Shown: positions 1-6,489 of the stretch, in pieces
Position numbering within the stretch: position 1 is the stretch's first letter
Layout of the letters: each line of letters opens with the position of its first letter
Assembly: GCA_009936825.1 (NCBI GenBank)
Contig: JAACDV010000158.1
Location: 1-8,057 of the forward strand
Origin: Bacteroidota bacterium
Lineage (GTDB): Bacteria; Pseudomonadota; Alphaproteobacteria; Puniceispirillales; Puniceispirillaceae
DNA: 8,057 bases
Direction: 5' to 3'
Notes under the pieces: model-generated
Seen by the model: the letters and a program-made list of their open reading frames with translations, nothing else
What the model was told of the DNA's origin: nothing
Database searches by the model: none
Position numbers and translations under genes: made by a program

Positions 1-362
1 TATCCCCGCACGAAACCGGCAATGAACAGGATTAGCAATCCTAGGAAATGCAGAATAATGGCGCCGCCGGACGTGCTGCCTAGAACCAGCGCGATCAAAT
101 CCATATCAAAAAAACTGGCGAAATCTCCGCCTAGATTTGCACTCATCACCGAGATTAACAGCCCCGACAGCAACGCACCGCCAAGGGCCGCCAGCTGATT
201 AGTACGGCGGATTGACGCCAGCGAGGTAGCGCTAAGGGTAAAAGGGGCAGTGCTGTGAATATAACCGAACATTGTTATAAAAAGATGCCCGCCAACGGCT
301 AAAAACACACCGCCATACAGGCCGAGCTTCACCCCTATCAACAAAATTGACCAAAACTCCAT
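1..362 (-). CDS. copD: CopD-family copper resistance membrane protein (N-terminal part, runs off the left edge)
   Basis: An open frame reads from an ATG at 362 to the window edge, giving 120 codons with no stop. The visible part starts MEFWSILLIGVKLGLYGG and contains about four hydrophobic segments (roughly residues 4-30, 52-75, 85-98 and 100-118). This is as expected for the N-terminal half of CopD, a polytopic inner-membrane protein thought to take copper from CopC into the cytoplasm. The start lies 18 bp after the copC stop, so the two are almost certainly cotranscribed. The ribosome-binding site is weak (GGGCGG-like). Assignment rests on the membrane pattern plus the position directly after copC. 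The C-terminal copper-resistance D domain is outside the window, so a related CopD-like membrane protein cannot be excluded. Confidence 0.75.
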   Translation of the reverse strand, partial: MEFWSILLIGVKLGLYGGVFLAVGGHLFITMFGYIHSTAPFTLSATSLASIRRTNQLAALGGALLSGLLISVMSANLGGDFASFFDMDLIALVLGSTSGGAIILHFLGLLILFIAGFVRG

Positions 363-380
363 CCAAATTACCGCCCGACG

Positions 381-740
381 CTATTCGGAAATGGTGAAGC
401 CGAACTCACCCTTGATGACGTGTCCGTCCTCACCCATTGCCCGCCATTTCACCTTATAGGCACCCGCATCCAAAACTGGCAACGGAATGCTGTGCTCAAG
501 GCTTTCCTGCATCGCGAATGTCCCATCCAGATTAATGCTGGTAGAGGTGCTATCCTGCATCAAGGCCAGTTTAACCAAGCGTGCAGCCGATTTGAATTCC
601 ATCTTGAGGGAAGCAGGCGCTGGCGACACCTGTTCCCCATCGGCAGGAGAACTTGACAGCAAAGGTGAATGCGCTTGCGCTGATAAGCTGACAAGCTGCG
701 GGGATATAAACAGGCATAAAATTAAAATAAATCGATTCAT
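381..740 (-). CDS. copC: CopC, periplasmic Cu(II)-binding protein
   Basis: This 119-residue protein has a Sec signal peptide (hydrophobic residues 4-20) with a likely cut after AQA at 21-23, leaving His24 as the mature N-terminus. The short beta-sandwich contains the family motif DGH near the C-terminus (Asp105, His107). In mature numbering these are His1, Asp82 and His84, almost the spacing of the Cu(II) 'histidine brace' of Pseudomonas CopC (His1, Asp83, His85). The Met-rich Cu(I) loop of P. syringae CopC is absent, so this should be the Cu(II)-only type. A GAGGA ribosome-binding site lies 5 nt before the ATG. It is flanked by copD downstream and a DUF4396 gene 91 bp upstream on the same strand. 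Expected role: periplasmic copper binding and delivery to CopD. Confidence 0.92.
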   Translation of the reverse strand: MNRFILILCLFISPQLVSLSAQAHSPLLSSSPADGEQVSPAPASLKMEFKSAARLVKLALMQDSTSTSINLDGTFAMQESLEHSIPLPVLDAGAYKVKWRAMGEDGHVIKGEFGFTISE

Positions 741-801
741 CGATTCCTCACTATTGAATCTTTTGCCCTCAGGCTTCCATACCCTCGGGCACCCATAATT
801 G

Positions 802-829
802 CCCCGATAATAAAATCCATAATTCGGGG
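802..829. repeat. Inverted repeat between the DUF4396 gene and copC
   Basis: CCCCGA (802-807) and TCGGGG (824-829) are exact reverse complements around a 16-nt AT-rich loop, two bases past the DUF4396 stop codon. There is no T-run after it on the minus strand, so it does not look like an intrinsic terminator. It could be an mRNA-end or processing hairpin inside the operon. The six-base stem is short, so chance is possible. Confidence 0.35.
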
Positions 830-831
830 AG

Positions 832-1278
832 TTAATGACACGCTTTGCCCAGCGCCTTTAACCGCCAATAATTATAGGGAAGCGGGGCCAGAAATCCGGC
901 AAGCAGCATGAAGGGAATAACCCACCATGTCAGAACCGCACCGCCCGTCAAAACCACATCGGTGATGTTCATCGCCAGTTCCATTGCAATCATCGAAATC
1001 AATGACATTCCAATCGCCGTCTTAAAGGCAAGATTTAACGCCATCTGACGCCGCAGAATAGCTGTCTCCAGCGCGATAGACGTCAGCAACCCATTCATAA
1101 TCGCCAATGCCATAATGGCAACAACAGGCCAGCCAATGCCGGTAAACTGAAAAAACGCAATCGTGCCAAGATCACCTATCGAACACCCGATCAGGCACCA
1201 GACAGTGTTCCCCGACGCGCGACGCCACGTGTGCGTACAACGCCAATCAATCGACATGGTTTGTGCAATACTTGTCAT
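832..1278 (-). CDS. DUF4396-family membrane protein of the copper module
   Basis: This is a 148-residue polytopic protein with about four hydrophobic segments (residues 34-46, 50-70, 84-110 and 114-137). The family features visible are the Cys28-x3-Cys32 element followed by SIGDLG, the helix around MELAMNITD (residues 99-107), and the C-terminal P-x-N-x-W motif at 134-138. These match my memory of DUF4396 (Pfam PF14342), whose function is unknown. An in-frame GTG exists at 1293, but the ATG at 1278 is preferred: GGGAG lies at 1287-1291, seven bases before it and inside the longer reading. The protein ends KACH, a further Cys/His pair. It is first in a presumed operon with copC and copD, and is divergent from cueR across a CueR-type promoter. 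A copper-linked membrane role is inferred from context only. Confidence 0.8.
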   Translation of the reverse strand: MTSIAQTMSIDWRCTHTWRRASGNTVWCLIGCSIGDLGTIAFFQFTGIGWPVVAIMALAIMNGLLTSIALETAILRRQMALNLAFKTAIGMSLISMIAMELAMNITDVVLTGGAVLTWWVIPFMLLAGFLAPLPYNYWRLKALGKACH

Positions 1279-1298
1279 ATTATTATCTCCCACCTAAG

Positions 1299-1329
1299 AT
1301 CATAGACTTTCCTGTAGGGGGAGAGAAAA
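1299..1329 (-). promoter_or_regulatory. CueR-type promoter and operator for the DUF4396-copC-copD operon
   Basis: On the minus strand a -35 element TTTTCT (1324-1329) is followed, after a 19-bp spacer, by a -10 element TATGAT (1299-1304). Between them is an imperfect dyad, TCTCTCC-N7-GGAAAGT (1306-1326), whose arms match at five of seven positions. The overlong spacer, the 7-bp centre and the placement of the dyad reproduce the register of the E. coli copA promoter (ACCTTCC-N7-GGAAGGT). MerR-family activators such as CueR untwist this kind of promoter. A start near 1291-1292 would give a leader of only 13-14 nt, beginning with the ribosome-binding site. The -35 element overlaps the cueR ribosome-binding site on the other strand. 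Confidence 0.65.
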
Positions 1330-1340
1330 GGAGAGTTTTC

Positions 1341-1727
1341 ATGAATATCGGAAAAGCTGCCAAAATGGCAGGGCTGACGGTCAAAACAGTTCGCTATTAT
1401 GCGAATATCGGGATGGTCACCCCATACCAGAACGCGGCGACAGGGTACCGGGATTACGCGCAGAGTGATATCGCCAAGCTGCAATTTATCGGCAAGGCCC
1501 GCCGCTTTAACTTCACCATCGATGAATGCCGCGAGCTGTTGTCATTATATGAGGATAAAAACCGGACAAGTCAGGAAGTGAAAGCCCTAACGCTGGCCAA
1601 AATTGACGAGATCAAGCGTAAACTTGACGAGTTGAATTCCCTGAAGGATCAGTTGGAGCAACTGGCGAACGGCTGCAAGGGAAATGCACGCCCTGACTGC
1701 CCCATTTTGGATGCGCTAAGTGCCTAA
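1341..1727 (+). CDS. cueR: CueR, MerR-family Cu(I)-responsive transcriptional activator
   Basis: This 128-residue protein has an N-terminal MerR winged helix (MNIGKAAKMAGLTVKTVRYY, residues 1-20, then the wing through about 45), a long dimerisation helix (about 78-110) and a C-terminal metal loop. The metal site matches E. coli CueR position for position: Cys112 and Cys120 seven residues apart and followed by PIL, with Ser77 at the position that favours +1 metal ions. It therefore senses Cu(I), and possibly Ag(I) or Au(I), rather than Hg or Zn. It lacks the CCHH tail seen in E. coli. The ATG at 1341 has a strong AAGGAG site at 1328-1333. A longer in-frame reading upstream has no such site and would overlap the promoter. 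It is divergent from the DUF4396-copC-copD operon and its 3' end overlaps the convergent HAD gene by 12 bp. Confidence 0.93.
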   Translation: MNIGKAAKMAGLTVKTVRYYANIGMVTPYQNAATGYRDYAQSDIAKLQFIGKARRFNFTIDECRELLSLYEDKNRTSQEVKALTLAKIDEIKRKLDELNSLKDQLEQLANGCKGNARPDCPILDALSA

Positions 1728-2366
1728 CGACTGATTTGTAAGAACGGCCAAAGTCTTGATGGCATTCAAGTTATGCCTTGTCGTTGCGTATTCGCCAGCA
1801 TACAGATAACAGAAAATCTGTTCTTGCAAGGCGGCTTCCTGATTAACCTCGGTATCTTCGACCGCTACAGCGTCCTCATGGGAGACGCCCAGTTTCCGGG
1901 CAGCGTATCTATAGACTTCGCCGCTAGGCTTTTCTTCTACGACATCAGCCTTTGTTGTGATGATATCAAAGCAGTTAAAATCGAGATGATTTTCCAACCC
2001 TTTTGCCAGCAAATTCACCATGCGCTGCGTGGTGGTGGTTACCAGTCCGATTTTGATATTTCTGGCTAGGCAGAAATCAATGCACTCAACCAAGCCTTCG
2101 CGGGGGACGAGTCCATTTTTTACAGAATCCTCAAAGAACGTTTCTTTGGAATAGTGAATTTTGTCGATCAAATCGCTGGATAATTTACCATTTGAATAGG
2201 ACGCCAACCGCTTTTTTCCGCCCGGATATTTTAGAATTTCACAGTAATTTGCGACGCTCCAGTACCAATCCAGCCCCTGTTCGGCAAAGGCACGATTATA
2301 CGCTTGGCGCTGCAACTCAGAGGTTTCAGCAATAACGCCAATAGAACCGAGCAATAATGCCTTCAT
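1716..2366 (-). CDS. HAD-superfamily (CbbY/phosphoglucomutase-like) protein lacking the catalytic aspartates
   Basis: This 216-residue protein has the length and order of a class I HAD phosphatase or phosphomutase: core strand 1, a helical cap at about 15-85, then the rest of the Rossmann-like core. Motif II (Thr110 in GLVTTTT), motif III (Lys146 in EEKPS) and an acidic motif IV (Glu170-Asp171 in VAVEDT) are present. Motif I is not the usual DxDG: the loop reads LLGSIGV, so the nucleophile Asp is Gly7 and the second Asp is Ile9. Ordinary aspartyl-phosphate chemistry is therefore not expected. The conserved look of the rest (ETSELQRQAYNRAF, EQGLDW) argues for a maintained variant family rather than decay. 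I recall similar motif-I variants in other alphaproteobacteria but cannot verify this. The ATG at 2366 is chosen over an upstream TTG because GAGG lies 8 bases before it. Substrate and function are unknown. Confidence 0.8.
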   Translation of the reverse strand: MKALLLGSIGVIAETSELQRQAYNRAFAEQGLDWYWSVANYCEILKYPGGKKRLASYSNGKLSSDLIDKIHYSKETFFEDSVKNGLVPREGLVECIDFCLARNIKIGLVTTTTQRMVNLLAKGLENHLDFNCFDIITTKADVVEEKPSGEVYRYAARKLGVSHEDAVAVEDTEVNQEAALQEQIFCYLYAGEYATTRHNLNAIKTLAVLTNQSLGT

Positions 2367-2497
2367 GGGGCCAACCTCGTATGTCAAACGCTTAAACTAA
2401 ATCTAGAGGACGTTGCTTAGCAGAAATTTTAAGGCCATGTTAAAAAATCAGGCAGCCCTTCATAGATTTTTTGGGTCAAATTTTTGAGTTGGCCAGT

Positions 2498-4363
2498 TTA
2501 TTTATCCGCTAGAGCCCTTTGCATGAGATCGGCAATACGCAGGGTGAAATCGCGTGGGTTGGCGATCGGCTCGCCCTCGGATACTACCGCGCTATCAAAC
2601 AATAATTTAGCGAAGATGTCGGAATCCTCAAATTCGCCAGTCTCAAACTTCGCGTTGAGTGACTTGATCAATGGATGTTTTGCATTGACCTCCAGGATTT
2701 TCGGGCCCGCACCAAATTCGGGATTATGAAGACGCATCATGCGTTCCATCTGCGGATCCATCCCCTGATCGTTGCTGACCAACCGGGCAAGGCTGGTTTC
2801 CATGTTGGTTGAGCTACGGACATCGGCGATAGTCTCACCAAGAACATGTTTGATCTTTGCCACCAGCGTGTCGGAAACGGCGTCCGGCTGATCCTCATCA
2901 TCGGACTTTGTCTCGCCGATCTTGGATATATCAATCTCGCCGCGGGTGATCGACTGGAATTTTTTTCCTTCAAACTCAGGTATTTTTGACAGCCAGAAAT
3001 CATCAATCGGATCGGTCATCAAAAGCACATCAATGCCCTGAGCCTTAAATGACTCCAGATGCGGGCTGCTGAGCGCGAGATCAGCATTTTCCGCCGACAG
3101 ATAATAGATCATTTCCTGACCCTTGGCGAAACCGTCAATATATTCCTTAAGCGTGAGCTGCGTTTGCCCGCGCGTTGACTGGAAAAGACATATCTCAAGG
3201 ATTTTGTCCTTGTTTACATCATCCTCATACAGCCCTTCCTTGATAACCCGGCCGAGGGATGTCCACACCTGCTCATATTCATCGCGGCGCTTCTCGACAG
3301 CTTTGCCAAGAGTAGTTAGCGCGCGTTTGACGACGGCCTTGCTGATTTTTGTCACCGCCGGGTTTTGCTGCAACATCTCGCGGCTGACGTTCAAGTCAAC
3401 ATCCGGCGTGTCGATTACGCCGCGCATAAAGCGGAGCCATTTTGGCACTAACCCATCATAATTATCGGTAATAAAGACCCGGTTTACATAGAGCTGGAGG
3501 CGTGATTTGCGCTCTGGATCAAAAAGATCAAAGGGGGCGGCCATAGGAATAAACAAAAGATTGGTGAACTCCACCGCGCCTTCGGTTTTATTGTGCAGGA
3601 TGGCAAACGGCGTGTCATAAGCCATCGCAACCGAACTGTAGAAATTGTTGTATTCCTCTTCGGAAATTTCCTTTGCAGGGCGCGTCCAAAGAGCCGTGGA
3701 AGAGTTTAGCTGCGCCGGGTCCTCCTTTGCCTCAATCCAGAAAATGGGCTGGGCAATATGATCGGAGAATTTTTTCACCAGAAAGGAAATTCGCTCCTTA
3801 TCAAGATATTCCTTGGCCTCCTTCCTAAGATAAAGCGTGACATCGGTTCCCGTTCCGTCTCTGGTGCCAGCGTCGATTGAAAACCCGGTCTGGCCATCGC
3901 TGGCCCACAGGCTAGCCTCATCCTGCCCATGCTTTCGCGATAGAACTTCGATGCGTTCCGCCACCATAAATGCGGAATAAAAGCCCACGCCAAACTGCCC
4001 GATTAGCTGGTTGGTGACATCTTCATTGTCGCTAGATTGCTGAGTGGATTCAATAAAAGCCTTGGTTCCCGAGCTGGCGATTGTGCCCAGCGTTTCCCGC
4101 ATTTCATCGGCGTTAAGTCCGATCCCATTATCGGAAATCGTGATGGTTTTTTCTTTTTTGGTGACGATAATCTTAATCTCGCCATCAAAAGTGTCAGTCG
4201 AACCGCCGGAGGAGTTGACCTCAAACTTCCGTTTATTGATCGCGTCTGACGCGTTCGAGATCAACTCGCGGAGAAAAATCTCCTTTTGCGAATAGAGTGA
4301 GTTGATCACAATATTCAGGATTTTTCCGGTATCGGCCTCAAAGCGGAAAACTTGGTTCGTCAT
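2498..4363 (-). CDS. htpG: HtpG, bacterial Hsp90 ATP-dependent chaperone
   Basis: This 621-residue protein is full length for the family (E. coli has 624). The N-terminal GHKL ATPase domain shows ELISNASDAINK with catalytic Glu33 and Mg-binding Asn37, DNGIGL with nucleotide-contacting Asp78, and the ATP-lid motif GQFGVGFYSAF at 122-132. The middle domain carries FITDNYDGLVPKWLRF and the SREMLQ arginine element. The C-terminal dimerisation domain follows and ends without an MEEVD tail, as usual in bacteria. It acts in the cytosol as a homodimer that remodels client proteins with the DnaK system. AGGAG precedes the ATG at a normal distance. An RpoH-like promoter lies about 30-58 bp upstream. 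The gene appears to be transcribed alone: the next gene in the same direction starts 131 bp downstream. I see no clear terminator. Confidence 0.98.
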   Translation of the reverse strand: MTNQVFRFEADTGKILNIVINSLYSQKEIFLRELISNASDAINKRKFEVNSSGGSTDTFDGEIKIIVTKKEKTITISDNGIGLNADEMRETLGTIASSGTKAFIESTQQSSDNEDVTNQLIGQFGVGFYSAFMVAERIEVLSRKHGQDEASLWASDGQTGFSIDAGTRDGTGTDVTLYLRKEAKEYLDKERISFLVKKFSDHIAQPIFWIEAKEDPAQLNSSTALWTRPAKEISEEEYNNFYSSVAMAYDTPFAILHNKTEGAVEFTNLLFIPMAAPFDLFDPERKSRLQLYVNRVFITDNYDGLVPKWLRFMRGVIDTPDVDLNVSREMLQQNPAVTKISKAVVKRALTTLGKAVEKRRDEYEQVWTSLGRVIKEGLYEDDVNKDKILEICLFQSTRGQTQLTLKEYIDGFAKGQEMIYYLSAENADLALSSPHLESFKAQGIDVLLMTDPIDDFWLSKIPEFEGKKFQSITRGEIDISKIGETKSDDEDQPDAVSDTLVAKIKHVLGETIADVRSSTNMETSLARLVSNDQGMDPQMERMMRLHNPEFGAGPKILEVNAKHPLIKSLNAKFETGEFEDSDIFAKLLFDSAVVSEGEPIANPRDFTLRIADLMQRALADK

Positions 4364-4392
4364 GTTCTGGCTCCTGTTAATTCCCTAACGGG

Positions 4393-4421
4393 ATTTGGGA
4401 TCACACTGACTAAAATTCAAC
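4393..4421 (-). promoter_or_regulatory. Candidate heat-shock (RpoH) promoter of htpG
   Basis: On the minus strand GTTGAA (4416-4421) is followed, after 15 bp, by TCCCAAAT (4393-4400). The sigma-32 consensus is CTTGAA, 11-16 bp, then CCCCATNT, so five of six and six of eight positions agree. The implied start would lie near 4385, leaving a leader of about 20 nt. htpG is a classic RpoH target, which supports the call. A small hairpin, TCCC-TAAC-GGGA, sits at 4382-4393. Confidence 0.5.
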
Positions 4422-4450
4422 AGGTTAGCTGTGAGGTTTTTTTAAATCTT

Positions 4451-4774
4451 TTACCTGTCAACAGGCATTGAGGTGGACATGGCTTCGCGTTCAAATGACA
4501 GGACGCAGACGCCGGAAAATCGCGTCGATTTAAAGACGAAGGCCTGCTTTATGTCTTCGAGAACTGCGGGAATGTCTTTTTCGAAATTTTCCATTGATGA
4601 CACATCCTGAAATCTTACATTCACCGCAAGATCACCGTTCTTGCCAATCGTCACCTGAAGTCCTTGAAAGTCAAAAATTGAAATGCGGCTTTTCAACAAT
4701 TCACACAAGGTTTGCGCGACGATCTTAGCCTCGGCAATCGAAGCAAATTTCAACTGTAGCTGTGTCGAAAACAT
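4451..4774 (-). CDS. Small protein of unknown function, cotranscribed with the GAF-domain gene
   Basis: I do not recognise this 107-residue protein. It has no signal peptide or membrane segment. The sequence alternates in a way that suggests strand-helix-strand-strand-helix-strand: LQLKF (about 6-10), SIAEAKIVAQTLCELLKSRI (12-31), GLQVTI (38-43), LAVNVRF (49-55), a charged helix (58-79), and GVCVLSFERE (88-97). That order would suit a ferredoxin-like alpha/beta fold, but this is inference from pattern alone. The ATG lies 6 bp after the stop of the GAF gene, with a GGGG stretch about 10 bases upstream as a modest ribosome-binding site, so the two genes form one transcription unit. The tight spacing suggests a shared job, for example a partner or modulator of the GAF protein. 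Confidence 0.75.
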   Translation of the reverse strand: MFSTQLQLKFASIAEAKIVAQTLCELLKSRISIFDFQGLQVTIGKNGDLAVNVRFQDVSSMENFEKDIPAVLEDIKQAFVFKSTRFSGVCVLSFEREAMSTSMPVDR

Positions 4775-4780
4775 CTCTGA

Positions 4781-5671
4781 TTACCCCATTTTTTCAAGTA
4801 AATCATCAAGCTGACTTCCAGCCGATGGCGCCGTAACTTGGCTTCCCCGATACCCCGTACTGGCAAGCCCTAATTCCGCCTTGAGGTCACTTCCATTTTG
4901 AGTCAGCCGCCAATTTCCATCTTCAGCGGTAACGATGTCATCGCGTTCCAGCTGTGACAAAATCTCAGGCAGAGCAGTGCCATGTGCGCAAAAATCCAGA
5001 AAACCGATAAGGTCGGTTATGCCCCCCTTTGGAGCAAACTGAAGAAACCTGCCAAGCATGGCGCCAACACGCGAGGCGGTGAGATTGGCCTGCGTCGTGC
5101 GAAACTCAATCTGGTCTGCCACCGCCTTGGCGAGTTGCCGCATCATCCTTTTTTGCTCTTCATCCAACTGAACCGGGCGCTTATGGAAAACACACAAAGT
5201 TCCAAGAGCCACTCCTTCAGATGTATTGAGCGGAAATCCGGCATAGGCCGCGGCGTTGATCGGTGGTTTGGTCATGTACGATCCGGCAAATCGGCTATCT
5301 TGCGAAAAATCAGGAATAATAAAAGGCTCGGACGAGCTGAGCGCAAACTGGCACATCGACATGTTTTGCGGCATTTGCATTAAGGGATCTATTGGAATTC
5401 CTGTGCCGCCAATAGTGAACTGGTTCTTCCCATCCAAGATATTGACCATGGCCATATCAGCGCCGGTAATCATCTTTGCCACTTCACCATAAATCTCAAA
5501 CTGACTGGATAAATCCTGACCAATGATGCCCGTCTCAGCAACCTTGGCGCGGCGCAAGCTCTCATTTTTTGGGGGAGGAGGAGACGCAATTTTAGCCGAT
5601 GTTGCAATCGCAAGCCCCATCAGCATCATGTCTTTAAATCCATGTGATTTTAAGGCACGCTTTAATGACAT
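4781..5671 (-). CDS. GAF-domain protein with a possible C-terminal winged-helix region
   Basis: This 296-residue protein has a basic N-terminus with a short hydrophobic patch (15-28) and a PPPP linker (31-34). A GAF domain follows, roughly residues 50-190. It shows the layout of stand-alone GAF sensors: AMVNILD, then MSMCQFALSSSEPFIIPDFSQDSRFAG, then YAGFPL and ALGTLCVFHKRP. The usual FCAH element reads MCQF, with Cys107 retained and His replaced by Gln. After a helical stretch, about 213-270 looks like a winged helix (LPEILSQLERDDIV, then NWRLTQNGSDLKAEL). The tail is low-complexity and ends LDDLLEKMG. GAF domains bind small ligands or mediate signalling, and I cannot name the ligand here. 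GGAG lies 7 bases before the ATG. It is the first gene of a pair and divergent from the SOUL gene. Confidence 0.8.
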   Translation of the reverse strand: MSLKRALKSHGFKDMMLMGLAIATSAKIASPPPPKNESLRRAKVAETGIIGQDLSSQFEIYGEVAKMITGADMAMVNILDGKNQFTIGGTGIPIDPLMQMPQNMSMCQFALSSSEPFIIPDFSQDSRFAGSYMTKPPINAAAYAGFPLNTSEGVALGTLCVFHKRPVQLDEEQKRMMRQLAKAVADQIEFRTTQANLTASRVGAMLGRFLQFAPKGGITDLIGFLDFCAHGTALPEILSQLERDDIVTAEDGNWRLTQNGSDLKAELGLASTGYRGSQVTAPSAGSQLDDLLEKMG

Positions 5672-5689
5672 TCGCCCACTCCGCGGATA

Positions 5690-5727
5690 AGTATAATCAA
5701 AAGGGAAAGTGCAGATTTAGGTAAATC
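5690..5727 (-). promoter_or_regulatory. Perfect 14-bp dyad over a putative promoter of the GAF operon
   Basis: GATTTA-GG-TAAATC at 5714-5727 is a perfect inverted repeat with a 2-bp centre. A -10-like TATACT lies at 5690-5695 on the minus strand. Counting a 17-bp spacer back from it puts the -35 at 5713-5718 (AAATCT, a poor match), inside the dyad. That is a typical place for a repressor or an activator that replaces the -35. The -10 is followed by GGAG and the GAF start. The dyad is seen directly; its function is inferred. Confidence 0.4.
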
Positions 5728-5843
5728 AGGTATCTTTAATTAATAGACGTCTTTATATCTCGCTAGTCTAATCAAACAAAAAACTTTGTCCAGAACCCTA
5801 GAAAATACCCTTTTGCCACCCCTTATATTAATCAACGCAATCG

Positions 5844-6473
5844 ATGGGAATGATAATGGCGCCTGCAAAAATCCGCTTTCATCTTTGCCTTTCAATCTTT
5901 ATTTTTCTCGGCTTTGTAGCCACCATCAGACCCGTTATGTCCTATGAAGAACCTGACTATAAAATTGTTAGAACGAGCGATGTTTATGAAATCCGGCACT
6001 ACCCGAAACGCGTTGTTGCCGAGGTGATCTATGGCATTGAGGATGGTGGGTTCAGAGCCCTTTTTGATTACATTTCTGGCGTAAACGAGGCCTCTGAAAA
6101 AGTTCAGATGACGGTGCCGGTTACGCAGTCTGAAAAAATTGACATGACAGCGCCAGTGACGCAGTCAAACCAAGACGGTAAAATGGTCATGCAGTTCTTT
6201 CTGCCAAAGCAATATTCATCACAAACCGCACCAAAGCCAACTGATCCAAGAATTGCCATCGTTGAGTTACCCGAAACCTATTTCGCGGTCCTTTCATATT
6301 CCGGGTCTGCTTCGGATCGCAATTTTGAAAAACGCCATAAGGAGCTGAAAGCGGCGCTTGATGAGGATGGCATGACGATCACTGGCGCCCCCATAAAGGC
6401 CACCTATAATTCACCATTTACCCTGCCGTTCCTGCGCAGAAATGAGGCAATGTATCCGGTGAACTGGGAATAG
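5844..6473 (+). CDS. SOUL-family haem-binding protein, exported
   Basis: The protein has 209 residues if the first ATG is used. Three in-frame ATGs lie close together (5844, 5850, 5856), and the third has GGGA five bases upstream, so the true start is uncertain by up to four residues. A hydrophobic stretch (about 15-27) acts as a signal peptide or anchor, with processing likely near VMSYEEP. The rest is a SOUL/HBP domain: YEEPDYKIVRTSDVYEIRHY near the N-terminus, the duplicated MTVPVTQ and MTAPVTQ elements, and the closing PFTLPFLRRNEAMYPVNWE signature. Members bind haem or other tetrapyrroles, and their bacterial role is poorly defined. Location would be periplasmic. It is monocistronic, divergent from the GAF operon and convergent with the EamA gene. 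A TATATT at 5824-5829 could be its -10 element, but no good -35 accompanies it. Confidence 0.9.
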   Translation: MGMIMAPAKIRFHLCLSIFIFLGFVATIRPVMSYEEPDYKIVRTSDVYEIRHYPKRVVAEVIYGIEDGGFRALFDYISGVNEASEKVQMTVPVTQSEKIDMTAPVTQSNQDGKMVMQFFLPKQYSSQTAPKPTDPRIAIVELPETYFAVLSYSGSASDRNFEKRHKELKAALDEDGMTITGAPIKATYNSPFTLPFLRRNEAMYPVNWE

Positions 6474-6489
6474 CCCCCGCCTCTCTTCT

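Noticed and set aside
487..798. Plus-strand frame opposite copC.
   Set aside because: Antisense to a clear CopC with signal peptide and copper motif; no ribosome-binding site or recognisable protein.
1263..1340. N-terminal extension of cueR starting at 1263.
   Set aside because: It would cross the divergent promoter and the cueR ribosome-binding site, and the MerR fold begins exactly at the ATG at 1341.
2382..2387. TTGACA hexamer upstream of the HAD gene as a -35 element.
   Set aside because: The matching -10 would fall inside the coding region and none is present there.
2401..2497. Terminator after htpG; AT-rich runs and TCAAA-AA-TTTGA symmetry.
   Set aside because: The stem is weak and AT-only with a two-base loop, and no GC-rich hairpin with a following T-run is visible.
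2491..2499. AAACTGGCC after the htpG stop as a dispersed member of the 16-bp repeat.
   Set aside because: Nine shared bases with no further similarity on either side may be chance; mentioned only as a lead.
3123..3461. Open plus-strand frame inside htpG, with similar short frames on both strands.
   Set aside because: It lies wholly within a strongly conserved gene and its translation shows no family features, so it is a shadow frame.
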